From: Lewinellaceae bacterium
GTDB taxonomy: Bacteria > Bacteroidota > Bacteroidia > Chitinophagales > Saprospiraceae
Length of the DNA: 61,440 bases
Assembly: GCA_020636325.1 (NCBI GenBank)
Contig: JACJYC010000027.1
Span: 1-61,440 of the forward strand
Direction: 5' to 3'
The stretch's first letter is position 1. Each line of letters begins with the position of its first letter. Positions 18,935-27,684 of this stretch are shown here, piece by piece. Position numbers and translations under genes: made by a program. The notes beneath the pieces are model-generated. The model was not told where the DNA came from. It ran no database searches and saw nothing but the letters and a program-made list of their open reading frames with translations.

Positions 18935-19801
18935 TCAAACAACAACCTTCCGGATCGTTTTCCGGTAAGCAGACGGGCTTTTGCCGGTAATTTCCTTGAA
19001 CGAGCGGTTAAAGTGGGAAAAATTGTTGAACCCGCATTCGAAGCAGACTTCGGTGATGCTCTCGGCCTTTTCCGACAGGAGCTTGCAGGCGTGGATCACG
19101 CGCATTTCGTTGACGAAGTGGGTGAAGGTCTTGCCGGCCATTTTCTTGAAGTAGCGGCAAAAAGCGGGAACCGTCATATTGGCTTCGTTGGCCACCTCTT
19201 CGAGCATGATGGTCCGGGTGAAATTCTGTTCCACAAAATTGTAGACCACGTTGATGCGGTCGTTATCCTGATGTTCCACTTCAAGTACGAATCCGCTGGC
19301 GTTGAGCAGGGTATATTCCTTGGTGTAGGCCATTTCCTGGAGGATGGAAAGCAGGTGCAGGAGCCGTTCGAAATTATCCAATTTAGGCAGGTTTTCGATC
19401 CTGGCGCCGATGCGGTGTTTGGCCGCGCCGTGGAAGGAAAGCCCCGATTTTGCCCGTTCGAACAACTGCTGAATAGCTTCCATTTCGGGGATATGGAAAA
19501 AATTGACGCCCAGGAAATCGGCCCGCATCTGGATGATGGTTTCCGATTCGTTGACCGAATGGCGGTCGGTGAAGCCCATATGCGGGAGGTTGGAACCGAT
19601 AAAGACCAGTTCGCCGTCATTGAAATAGGATAAGTGGTGGCCGATATGCCGTTTTCCGCTGCCCCCTTTGACGTAAACCAATTCCAACTCCGGGTGAAAA
19701 TGCCAGAACGGTTTTTTCAACTCCGGGGTCGGGTCAAGGTATTGTTTTACGGCAAAGCTGCTCCCAAAAGCAGGAATGATCTTCTCAAGCGCAGGTTTCA
19801 T
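18935..19801 (-). CDS. AraC-family transcriptional regulator
   Basis: This 288-residue regulator starts at the ATG at 19801 (MKPALEKIIPAFGSSF); the frame extends upstream only to a TTG. The N-terminal ~150 residues form a cupin sensor domain (FWHFHPELELVYVKGGSGKRHIG). The C-terminal ~100 residues carry two AraC helix-turn-helix motifs, with FAR signature ITEVCFECGFNNFSHFNRSFKEITGKSPSAYR. It lies downstream of the second susCD pair on the same strand and may control it. The ligand is unknown. Confidence 0.9.
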   Translation of the reverse strand: MKPALEKIIPAFGSSFAVKQYLDPTPELKKPFWHFHPELELVYVKGGSGKRHIGHHLSYFNDGELVFIGSNLPHMGFTDRHSVNESETIIQMRADFLGVNFFHIPEMEAIQQLFERAKSGLSFHGAAKHRIGARIENLPKLDNFERLLHLLSILQEMAYTKEYTLLNASGFVLEVEHQDNDRINVVYNFVEQNFTRTIMLEEVANEANMTVPAFCRYFKKMAGKTFTHFVNEMRVIHACKLLSEKAESITEVCFECGFNNFSHFNRSFKEITGKSPSAYRKTIRKVVV

Positions 19802-19933
19802 GGGAATCATAAGCACGTCAATTGATTGTTCATGTAAAATTAAGACGCAATCCAACCTGAAAGATACACCAAATTAACAGGTTTATATACTATATTAACC
19901 CATTAACTCACATTCAGTTCAATCAAGGTTAAA

Positions 19934-20101
19934 ATGATACAGAATCCAGGTAGTTCCCTCTATTACCTGTACCATCACTGGAACGATTATACGGCGTATA
20001 TCCTGGCCAGGGGAAGCGGTTATGAATTCGGCAGCCACGAGGAAGGCGACCCGAGCGGGAAGACGGCGCTGAGAGCGGAAAGCGGGGTGATGCCGGATTA
20101 G
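19934..20101 (+). CDS. small orphan ORF, 55 aa, unrecognised
   Basis: An ATG-initiated frame of 55 codons lies in the gap between the AraC gene and susD. The product begins MIQNPGSSLYYLYHHWNDY and is rich in aromatic and small residues, with no signal peptide or membrane helix. The composition looks protein-like, but no family is recognised. It could be a gene remnant, a true small protein, or chance. Confidence 0.3.
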   Translation: MIQNPGSSLYYLYHHWNDYTAYILARGSGYEFGSHEEGDPSGKTALRAESGVMPD

Positions 20102-20110
20102 GGGGGATTT

Positions 20111-20178
20111 TGTTGATTTGTTGATCTGTTGATGCGTTGACCTGAAAGGCCTCGAATCAACAGATCAACAAATCAACA
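20111..20178. repeat. octamer-built perfect hairpin after the second susD
   Basis: Two 23-bp arms (20111-20133 and 20156-20178) are perfect reverse complements. Each is built of 8-bp units (TGTTGATT, TGTTGATC, TGTTGAT and their complements). The loop is 22 bases and ends TCGA. The hairpin starts 17 bp beyond the susD stop on the minus strand. It lacks a T-run on either strand, so it is not a classical terminator, though it could protect the mRNA 3' end. Confidence 0.9.
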
Positions 20179-20194
20179 GCACATCATCTACGGA

Positions 20195-21715
20195 TTACGG
20201 TTTGGAGAACCAAAGCTCGTAGGTATGGTAGTCCGCGTTGTTGCCGCCGATCTGGTCGAGGGCTTCGCGGTTCCAGACGTATTCCGAATTGTAGCGCGGG
20301 CGGAGCCGGTAAACGGGTTTGCCGCCGTTGTCCAGGTAGAACGTAGCCGGGAATTCAAAGCCGAGATAGACCTGGTTGTCGTAATGGTAACGACGCATAT
20401 CCACCCAGGTTTCCAGGGCGCCGTGCACCCACAGGGCGATGTACTTCTGCAGCATGATATCGCTCAGTTTCAGGGCGTCGGCTGTTTGCGGAACGGCGGC
20501 GCTGGCCATGTAGGCATCCCGGTCGGCAGCCGCTACACCGGCGTATTCCATATGGGCAGAGATACCTTTTTTGAAGGCATCATAAGCGGTCGGCTTGTCG
20601 CCTTTGATGAAGGCAGCTTCCGCTTTCATGAACTGGATCTCGAAATAGGTCACCATCGAGTTCACGCCGTTATTCTTGAAGATATACTTGCCGGGAATGT
20701 TGGCGGCGTTGGTCTCCGTGGGGGGCACGCCCCAAAGCAGCGGGATCCGGGTCACCTTGCCGGTGGCATTGGTGGTATCGCCCTTGGTGGGGGTTACCCC
20801 GTAGTAATTGCCGTTCGGCGACGGGTTGAGCATGACCGGGAGCCGCGGGTCGGTTACGCCGTTGAAGATCGTTCCGTTCAGCAGGTTGGTTACGAAAACC
20901 GTCGGCCGGTAGCTGCGCAGGTTATTCCGTGTAGCGCCCCAGAAACTGCCGTCGGCGCTGCTGGTGCCGGCGTTCGGAATGTCGAAATTATCGGCATTGG
21001 AAGCCAGCGACTTGTCGCAATATTCGATGACCTTGTTCGGGTCGTAGTTCGACTTGTTGCTCAGGTGGTGGGCGTTGCGCGCCAGCACGGCGTACACGAA
21101 CTTGGTCCACTTCGCGCGATCGCCGGCATAGACGAGATCCCCGCGGGCCAGACCGGCCTGGCTGACGCCGCCGTCTGTTCTGGCCAGGTCCTTGAGGGCG
21201 TCTTCACACAACCTGACGACCTCGGCATACACGGCTTCCTGGCTGTCGTAGTCGAACACGTAACGGTTGGGTTCCCAGGCCTCGGTCAGGATCATCTCGC
21301 CGTTGACGTCGGTGGTGCTTTGCCAGCTCCAGGCGCGAATGGCTTTGGCGACACCCACATAGTCCCATTGTTCTTTGGCCTCGGCCTGCTCGATGATCAG
21401 GTCGATGTTCTTGCCGATCGACCAGTAATGGGAACGCCATTTTTCACCGCCGGAGTCGCTTCCGGGAATGTATCCGTGCTGGTCCCAAACGTTGTTGGCC
21501 GCCGTCCAGGCCCAGTTCTGGATGTATTGCCCGACATAACGGGTATCAAATACCTCGCCGCGGGACATTTGCGAAAAGATGGGCGGCAGGATGGCAAACC
21601 CTTCCGCAACCTGCGGGTTGCTCGGGTCGAAGTTGACATCCAGGTAGTCGCTGCAGCTGTTGGATAGCAACAGCAGCGCTGCGAGGATGGAAGGTATGAA
21701 GAATTTACGTTTCAT
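20195..21715 (-). CDS. SusD-like outer-membrane lipoprotein (SusD-like_2 type)
   Basis: This 506-residue lipoprotein has the lipobox SNSC near residue 21 and a mature start of CSDYLDVNFDPSNP, typical of the SusD-like subfamily paired with peptide- or sugar-importing SusC proteins. The helical repeat body contains YVGQYIQNWAW, VAKAIRAWSWQSTTDVNGEM and a C-terminal ALETWVDMRRYHYD segment. It follows susC by 18 bp in one operon. No enzyme accompanies the pair here, so the substrate cannot be predicted. Confidence 0.9.
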   Translation of the reverse strand: MKRKFFIPSILAALLLLSNSCSDYLDVNFDPSNPQVAEGFAILPPIFSQMSRGEVFDTRYVGQYIQNWAWTAANNVWDQHGYIPGSDSGGEKWRSHYWSIGKNIDLIIEQAEAKEQWDYVGVAKAIRAWSWQSTTDVNGEMILTEAWEPNRYVFDYDSQEAVYAEVVRLCEDALKDLARTDGGVSQAGLARGDLVYAGDRAKWTKFVYAVLARNAHHLSNKSNYDPNKVIEYCDKSLASNADNFDIPNAGTSSADGSFWGATRNNLRSYRPTVFVTNLLNGTIFNGVTDPRLPVMLNPSPNGNYYGVTPTKGDTTNATGKVTRIPLLWGVPPTETNAANIPGKYIFKNNGVNSMVTYFEIQFMKAEAAFIKGDKPTAYDAFKKGISAHMEYAGVAAADRDAYMASAAVPQTADALKLSDIMLQKYIALWVHGALETWVDMRRYHYDNQVYLGFEFPATFYLDNGGKPVYRLRPRYNSEYVWNREALDQIGGNNADYHTYELWFSKP

Positions 21716-21733
21716 GTCTTTGAAGTTTTGAAT

Positions 21734-24700
21734 TTAGAAAGAGGCGGAAAGGCCGATGGAGAAGGTACGCGGCAGGGACAATTTCCCGAAGTCCATTCCA
21801 AATCCGCCTGCGCCGCCGGTAGCCGGGCTGGTGGTGCTGACGTAGGGGTCGGCGCCGGTGTAATTGGTGCTCAGGAACAGGTCCGTACCGTTGACGAAGA
21901 CGCTGAGGTCCTTGATCACCTTGTTGGGGCCGAGCCAGTTTCCGCTCAGGTTATAGGACAAGGTGACGTCGCGGAGGCGTACCCAGTTGATGTCTCTTTC
22001 CACAAAGTCTTCCGGTTGGAGGACGGTCGTATAGTACTGCTCGTTGGCGCTGGGTATGATCTGGATATTGTTGGGCGTCGGGGAGGTTTCCTCGTTGCCG
22101 TCCTTCAATACACCGGGGAAGACGAACGGTTGGTCCCGGTCCAGGGTACGCTTGCTCAGGCCCGTCTGGGTCAGGTACAATTCGTTGCCGTTGAAGATAT
22201 CGCCGCCGACGCGGACATCCAGCAGGAAGGACAAGGTCAGTTTATTGAAGAATCTGAACTCGTTCACGATACCCATCACGAAGTCCGGGTTGCGGTCACC
22301 GATGGGCAGGAAGTTGGCATTGCGCAGCGGGAAGCCCGTAGTCGGGTCGATCAGGATATCGCCGTTGCTGTTGCGCAGGTAGCTCCATCCGCCGATGGCC
22401 GTGGCCGTACCGGCGCCGCGGTCGTTCAGGGCCGGATAGTACAGGTTATTGGCGCTGTTGAAGCGGGACGACAGGATGTCGGCCGGGGAGAAGGCGCTGG
22501 CGCGGGCGTTGCCGATGGCCCAGGTATCCGAATCGTAGTATTCGCTCACTTCAGCCGGCAGGCTCAGCACCTTGGTGGAGTACTTGGTAAAGTTGGCCAG
22601 CAGGTCCCAGCTGAAATTGGCGGATTTGACCGGTTTCAGGCCGAGCTGGATCTCCATGCCTTTGGTGTTCAGTTCGCCGCCGTTCAGCAAGCCGAAGATG
22701 AAGCCCGTGCCGTAGCTCAGGCGCTGCACCACGATCTGGTCGCTGATGGTCTTGGAGAACAGGGCCAGGTCAACGGATACCCTTCCTTTGAAGAAGCTCA
22801 GGTCGGTACCGATCTCGTAGCTTTCCACTTTTTCCGGTTTGAGGGCCGGGTTGTCGCCGAAGAAGTCATACAAAAAGCCGCCGCCGGTAGAGGATTGCGG
22901 CACCAGTCTGGCGCGGATCCGGTAAGGCGGAGCGGGGTTGCCCACTTGTGCGTAGGACAGGCGGAGTTTCCCAAAGTCCAGAATGCCGGTTTTATCCCGG
23001 AAGCCCGGCATATCGGAGAAAACGAAGGTCAGACCGGCCGACGGATAGAAATAGGAGCGGTTCTCGGTCGGCAGGGTCGACGACCAGTCGTTGCGGCCCG
23101 TCAGGTTCAGGATCAGGTAATTATCGAGGTTCAACTCGGCTTTGGCGAAAGCGCCCAGCAGGCGGGTCCGGGTCAGGATCGTCTTGTTGCGCTGGGTAGC
23201 CGGATCGGTGTTGTTGATGCTGTTGAAGTCGGGCAGGTACAATTTTTCACCGTAAACGGAGGTCGTTTCGTTGCGGCGATCATCTACTGACGTACCCACA
23301 ACGATCGATCCCTTGATCAGGCCTTTGGTCTTCCTGACGGTGGTGAAGATATTGGTATTCATGACCCTGCCGAGGTCGGTATAGTTCTCGAGCCAACCCT
23401 GGCGGCCATAGCCGATATTGGATTCCGGGTGGAAGAAGCGGTTGGCGTTGGTGGTGTAGATATCGGCGCCGAACCGGCCGGTGACCGTCCACCAGGGCAG
23501 GATTTTGGCATCCAGGGTGATGTTGCCGATGGTCCGGTCGGTCTGTTCTACCCTGGCATTCTTGTAGACGTTGAAGTACGGGTTGTCGTTGTCCGTACCC
23601 GGGTTGGCCGTTTCCAGGGTCAGGCGGCGGGTGCCGGCATCGGTCAGGTATTCGCTCATATCCTGGTCGGACGGATAGCGCAGCGCGGCGGTCAGGTAGC
23701 CTTGGGCGCCGCCGGGCGGGAGGTGGTTGTTATTGCGGGTATAGCTGAAGCGGGTGGAGGCTGTCAGCCAGGAGAGCAATTTGGCCTCGCTGCTCAGGGC
23801 GGCGTTGACCTGTTCGTAGGAGTTGGTCGGAATGACGCCGTCGGTTTTGAGATAGGCGCTCGACAGGCGGTAGGTGATCTTGTCGGAACCGCCTTCGAAG
23901 GCCAGGTCATGCCGCATGGACTTGCCGGTCTGGAAGAAATCGCCGATGTTGTCATAAAACTGGGTACCGGCGGGGTATTTGGGGCCGAAATAATCCGGGT
24001 CGGTGGTTTCCTCCAACCCGTTGCGGCCGCGGCCGTACACCTGCTGGATTTCCGGGAACCGGTTGACATCCGAAACGGAGAAGCGGGTCTTGTAGGTCAG
24101 TTTGCCGACGCCGGCCTGGCCTTTTTTGGTGGTAATGAGGATAACGCCGTTGGCGCCTTCGTTACCGTAGAGCGCTGCGGCTTCCGGGCCCTTGAGCACG
24201 GTTACGTTATCAATGTCGCTGGGGTTGATCTCGGCGAGGCGGCTGCCGATATCATCGCGGTTGTTGTTGACGTTGCCGTTGACGCCGGCGCCGTCGGAAT
24301 ACAGAACGTGCTGGTTGAGCGTACTGCTGTTGATGGGAAGGCCGTCGAGTACGATCAGGGGCTGGTTGCTGCTGCCGATGGAGTTCACCCCGCGGAGGTT
24401 GATGTTCACCGAGCCGCCTGCCAGACCGCTGGTGGGGGTCAGGTTGAGGCCGGCGACCCTGCCCTGGAGCGACAGGAAGGCATTATCCCGTTGGGTACTT
24501 TGAAGCTCTTCCCCCTTGACAGATTGGGTGGAGTAGCTCAGTTTTCGCCGGTCTTCCTTGATGCCGAGCGCGGTGACGACGGTTTCGGTCAGCTGGTAAG
24601 CGGTTTCCGACATGACCAGGTCGATGGTGGATTGATTGCCTACGGTAACCGTTTCGGTGGCCATCCCGACCATAGCGAATTCCAGCTCCTCGCCGGCATT

Positions 24701-24895
24701 TGCTGAGATGGTGTATTTGCCGTCAATATCGGTGATCGTACCCTGAGAGGTACCTTTAACCGCAACGGTGACGCCGGTCAGCGGCGTTCCGCCGGCATCG
24801 GTAACCGTACCGGTTATGCGCTGCTGAGCGTAACCGGCAATCAGGCAACCTGCCAACAGCAGGATCGTTAAAACAGGGCGTTTCAATGCCCTCAT
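21734..24895 (-). CDS. SusC/RagA-family TonB-dependent outer-membrane transporter (second pair)
   Basis: This 1053-residue TonB-dependent barrel partners the SusD-like protein encoded 18 bp downstream. The ATG at 24895 gives a normal signal peptide (MRALKRPVLTILLLAG, ending GYAQQ). The frame is open a little further upstream. A carboxypeptidase-regulatory domain (RITGTVTDAGGTPLTGVTV) precedes the plug (ETVVTALGIKEDRRKLSYSTQSVKG, GRVAGLNL). The barrel ends FSIGLSASF. Substrate unknown. The first susCD pair differs clearly in sequence, so this is not a recent duplicate. Confidence 0.92.
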   Translation of the reverse strand: MRALKRPVLTILLLAGCLIAGYAQQRITGTVTDAGGTPLTGVTVAVKGTSQGTITDIDGKYTISANAGEELEFAMVGMATETVTVGNQSTIDLVMSETAYQLTETVVTALGIKEDRRKLSYSTQSVKGEELQSTQRDNAFLSLQGRVAGLNLTPTSGLAGGSVNINLRGVNSIGSSNQPLIVLDGLPINSSTLNQHVLYSDGAGVNGNVNNNRDDIGSRLAEINPSDIDNVTVLKGPEAAALYGNEGANGVILITTKKGQAGVGKLTYKTRFSVSDVNRFPEIQQVYGRGRNGLEETTDPDYFGPKYPAGTQFYDNIGDFFQTGKSMRHDLAFEGGSDKITYRLSSAYLKTDGVIPTNSYEQVNAALSSEAKLLSWLTASTRFSYTRNNNHLPPGGAQGYLTAALRYPSDQDMSEYLTDAGTRRLTLETANPGTDNDNPYFNVYKNARVEQTDRTIGNITLDAKILPWWTVTGRFGADIYTTNANRFFHPESNIGYGRQGWLENYTDLGRVMNTNIFTTVRKTKGLIKGSIVVGTSVDDRRNETTSVYGEKLYLPDFNSINNTDPATQRNKTILTRTRLLGAFAKAELNLDNYLILNLTGRNDWSSTLPTENRSYFYPSAGLTFVFSDMPGFRDKTGILDFGKLRLSYAQVGNPAPPYRIRARLVPQSSTGGGFLYDFFGDNPALKPEKVESYEIGTDLSFFKGRVSVDLALFSKTISDQIVVQRLSYGTGFIFGLLNGGELNTKGMEIQLGLKPVKSANFSWDLLANFTKYSTKVLSLPAEVSEYYDSDTWAIGNARASAFSPADILSSRFNSANNLYYPALNDRGAGTATAIGGWSYLRNSNGDILIDPTTGFPLRNANFLPIGDRNPDFVMGIVNEFRFFNKLTLSFLLDVRVGGDIFNGNELYLTQTGLSKRTLDRDQPFVFPGVLKDGNEETSPTPNNIQIIPSANEQYYTTVLQPEDFVERDINWVRLRDVTLSYNLSGNWLGPNKVIKDLSVFVNGTDLFLSTNYTGADPYVSTTSPATGGAGGFGMDFGKLSLPRTFSIGLSASF

Positions 24896-25068
24896 GATCC
24901 TTGTAGTAAAGTAAAAAACCATGATGCAGTTGTTTAGTGAAGGAAAAAGGTTTGGCTATTTGCAGGCGCGCGATCATGGCGCCACAAACGTTCAGATGCT
25001 GGATACTACTTACTGCCTTGATAATGATTTTAAACAATACTACGGTCAGGCCGGACGGCCAACTGATG

Positions 25069-25076
25069 CAAATCTA
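25069..25076 (-). promoter_or_regulatory. putative -7 promoter element of the second susCD operon
   Basis: TAGATTTG on the minus strand matches TAnnTTTG. A TTTG sits 23 bp further upstream (25100-25103), slightly wider than the usual 19-21 bp. The leader to the susC ATG would be about 170 nt. Nothing else is evident in the spacer 24896-25173. Confidence 0.4.
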
Positions 25077-25173
25077 GTAATATTCCCGAGGTAAATATAC
25101 AAAAATAATCCGGCAAATTTATGCGGGATTCCCGGACCTGCCGCTTACCGGCCCAAAACGGGCTTCGGTTATT

Positions 25174-26217
25174 TCAGCCCGGCATATTCCTCAGTTTTTC
25201 CTCATGCGCGATGAAGATCACGCCCTCGCGGATATCAATATAGCCGTCGTTTTTGAATTCGGTCAGCATCCGGATGACGCTTTCCTTGGCGGTACCCACA
25301 ATATGGGAAAGGTCTTCGCGATTGATCTGGATCTCATCGGAACCTTCTTTTTCCTTAAGCTGCAACAGGGCGTCCGCCACCCGCTTACGGATGGAATTAT
25401 AGGCGAGCTGGAGCAACTGTTCTTCTTTCTCGGAGATGTTGTCGGCCAGGATCTTGATAAACCGCGAGGCCACATTGCGGTTGGCATGGATCAGGTTGAG
25501 GAAGTCTTCCTTGGGGATCAGGCTGACCTCGCTGTCCTCCATAGCGGCTGCCGAATAAGGGTACCCCTCCCCTGTCAGCAACGGGGTATAGCCCAGGAAA
25601 TCGCCGGCCTTGCACAAATTGATGATGTATTCCTTGCCGTATTCGTTGGTCTTGAACAACTTGATCTTGCCGGAACTGACAAAATGCAGGTACCGGGGAT
25701 AATCCCCTTCCGAAAAGACCAGTTCTTTTTTCCGGATGACCTTCGTTTTTTTCTCATGGGAGAGTTTCTGAAGCTCCTCATGCCCCCTGGCTTCGTCGAT
25801 AAAGGAGGTAAGGCCTTCGGTGGTCTTGTCGAAGGTCTTTTTGAGGCGGTCGTTCTTTTTAAGGCGGGTTTCGATCACCTGGAGCAATTCGTCCTTATAG
25901 AAAGGTTTGGTCAGGTAGTCGTCGGCGCCGAGGTTCATGCCCCTCCGGAAATCGTCTTTTTCGGACTTGGCGGTCAGGAAAACGAACGGCACGTCGGCCG
26001 TTGCGGGTTTCTTGCTCAGGATGTTCAACACGCCGAAACCGTCGAGTTCGGGCATCATGATGTCGCAAAGGATCAGGTCGGGCGGATGGTTCAGGGCCAT
26101 CTGGACGCCGACCTTGCCGTTCTCAGCGCCTTCGGTCTCATACCCGTACAGGTCGAGAATCTCTTCGATGTTCTCCCTGACTTCGTCATTGTCTTCAATA
26201 ATCAGAATACGCTTCAT
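25174..26217 (-). CDS. response regulator with C-terminal CRP/FNR domain (FixJ-FixK-like fusion)
   Basis: This 347-residue protein has an N-terminal receiver domain (1-~120) with acidic residues E8/D9, phospho-acceptor D52 (LILCDIMMPELDG) and the conserved lysine in TAKSE. A ~35-residue linker leads to a cyclic-nucleotide-binding-like beta-roll (~150-260) and a CRP helix-turn-helix (INREDLSHIVGTAKESVIRMLTEF). The N-terminal cysteine cluster of oxygen-sensing FNR is absent, so any oxygen signal should come by phosphorylation. Its ATG overlaps the kinase stop by 4 bp. Domain order suggests FixJ and FixK roles in one chain, with the cbb3 operon as a likely target. Confidence 0.92.
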   Translation of the reverse strand: MKRILIIEDNDEVRENIEEILDLYGYETEGAENGKVGVQMALNHPPDLILCDIMMPELDGFGVLNILSKKPATADVPFVFLTAKSEKDDFRRGMNLGADDYLTKPFYKDELLQVIETRLKKNDRLKKTFDKTTEGLTSFIDEARGHEELQKLSHEKKTKVIRKKELVFSEGDYPRYLHFVSSGKIKLFKTNEYGKEYIINLCKAGDFLGYTPLLTGEGYPYSAAAMEDSEVSLIPKEDFLNLIHANRNVASRFIKILADNISEKEEQLLQLAYNSIRKRVADALLQLKEKEGSDEIQINREDLSHIVGTAKESVIRMLTEFKNDGYIDIREGVIFIAHEEKLRNMPG

Positions 26218-27533
26218 AAATCCTGGTTAATTGGAATAAACACGGTAAATATGGTCCCCTTATCCATACCCGGGGCGGGGCTTTTAAATTCGATCTCCCC
26301 TTTCATCAGGTCCAGGTATCGCTTTACGATGTGCAGCCCCAGGCCTGTGCCTTTGATGTTCTCCACGTTATTGGCCCTGAAGAAGCGGGTAAAAAGGTGC
26401 TTCTGGTCCTCCTTGGGAATGCCGATGCCTTCATCCTGGACGGCAATATAGATCTTTCCCTGGGTTATTTTCAATTTGAAATCGATCAGGCTGCCTTCTC
26501 CGGAATACTTGCTGGCATTGATCAGGAGATTGGACAGGATATGCCGCAGGACATTCTTGTCGAGGAAAGCGTCCTGATCGTCGTTCTGGCCGGTATAGTT
26601 CAGTTTCTGATCCGTCTTCAGGTGGTTTTTCAGCTCGTCGACGACATCCAGGCAAAAGTCCCGGATGTTGAGGTGCTGGGGTTGAAACTGAATGCGGCCT
26701 TCTTCCAGGCGGCTCAGCGACAGGAAGTCGGTCAGGATGCTGGTGAGGTGGCTGACGGCGTTCTTGATCCGGTCGATATGCTTTACCCGCTTGTCTTTCT
26801 GATCGGGCTTTTCCAGCAGCTCCACCAGTTCGATGGAAGACAGGATGGTGCTCAGCGGGGTGCGGAACTCATGGGACGCCATGCTGACGAACCGGCTTTT
26901 GAGCTGGCTGAGTTCTTTTTCCTTGTCGAGGGTTTCCTTGAGTTCTTTTTCGCTCAGCCGAAGGGCTTCTTCCACCGCCTGCCGGTCGTGGATCTCCTTG
27001 CCCAGTTTTTTATTGGTGGCCAGCAATTGGTCGACCACTTTGGCGAGCTTCTCCGTTCTTTCGTGGACTTTGCGGTCGAGTTCCGCATTTTGTTCTTCCA
27101 GTTCGCGGTTGAGTCGCAGGATCTTCTCCTTGGCGGAATTCACATCGCTCAGGTCGTGGATGATGCCAGTAAAGATCCGTTTGCCTTCCAGGAACACTTC
27201 GCTGACGGCCAGCCGGAGCGGAAATACCGTACCGTCCTTCCGTTTGCCCTCCACTTCCCGGCCGATACCGATGATGTGGGGCTTGCCGGAATCCAGATAG
27301 CGCCGGATATAAAAATCGTGCTCCTCGAAATAGGGCGACGGCATGAGCATTTTAATATTATGCCCGATGACATCCTGCGCATCAAAACCGAATAATTCGG
27401 CTGCTGCGGGGTTCAGGGTTTCCACAATGCCTTGCTCATCAATTGTAATAATGCCGTCAATTGCCGTATCGATTACGGCCTGCAAACGCAGCTCCGCATC
27501 CGCTTTTACCACATGGCTGGCTTTATTTCCCAA
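26214..27533 (-). CDS. FixL-like PAS-domain sensor histidine kinase
   Basis: This soluble kinase of about 439 aa has an N-terminal PAS domain (~16-130), a long coiled coil (~130-210), HisKA (MASHEFRTPLSTI) and HATPase_c with N, G1 and G2 boxes (NLLINASKYS, DEGIGIP, GTGLGL). The PAS domain has a FixL-type haem pocket: His72, Arg78, His86 and Arg92 sit at +0, +6, +14 and +20, the spacing of H200, R206, H214 and R220 in Bradyrhizobium FixL (recalled). Haem binding is inferred. No ATG starts this frame: the choices are TTG at 27533 or GTG seven codons later. It is translationally coupled to the REC-CRP regulator. Confidence 0.9.
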   Translation of the reverse strand: MGNKASHVVKADAELRLQAVIDTAIDGIITIDEQGIVETLNPAAAELFGFDAQDVIGHNIKMLMPSPYFEEHDFYIRRYLDSGKPHIIGIGREVEGKRKDGTVFPLRLAVSEVFLEGKRIFTGIIHDLSDVNSAKEKILRLNRELEEQNAELDRKVHERTEKLAKVVDQLLATNKKLGKEIHDRQAVEEALRLSEKELKETLDKEKELSQLKSRFVSMASHEFRTPLSTILSSIELVELLEKPDQKDKRVKHIDRIKNAVSHLTSILTDFLSLSRLEEGRIQFQPQHLNIRDFCLDVVDELKNHLKTDQKLNYTGQNDDQDAFLDKNVLRHILSNLLINASKYSGEGSLIDFKLKITQGKIYIAVQDEGIGIPKEDQKHLFTRFFRANNVENIKGTGLGLHIVKRYLDLMKGEIEFKSPAPGMDKGTIFTVFIPINQDL

Positions 27534-27588
27534 AGGTTTTTTGTTTTACCCGGCTAAAATAAAAGCTAGGTCCCATATTTCCAAATAA

Positions 27589-27623
27589 ATAAAAATCACG
27601 GAAGGTCGATGATAAAAGTCACC
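27589..27623. promoter_or_regulatory. putative FNR/CRP-type operator between kinase and stress-protein genes
   Basis: Bases 27608-27623 read GATGAT-AAAA-GTCACC. This differs at two positions from the perfect palindrome GGTGAT-AAAA-ATCACC upstream of ccoI. Just beside it, 27589-27599 (ATAAAAATCAC) matches an 11-bp stretch of that palindrome. Both sites sit in the divergent spacer between the kinase gene and the Usp gene, and suit autoregulation and stress-gene control by the REC-CRP protein. Confidence 0.5.
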
Positions 27624-27684
27624 TTTTATGTTCCGCTTTCCCCGGATTTTGCATTGAATTTAAATACCAACTCAAAAACTTCAT

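Noticed and set aside
20111..20178. Rho-independent terminator after the second susD
   Set aside because: The stem is perfect, but neither strand has a T-run after it and the stem is AT-rich; classed as a repeat hairpin.
25174..26217. An oxygen-sensing iron-sulfur FNR
   Set aside because: The CRP-like domain lacks the N-terminal cysteine cluster of FNR and is attached to a receiver domain.
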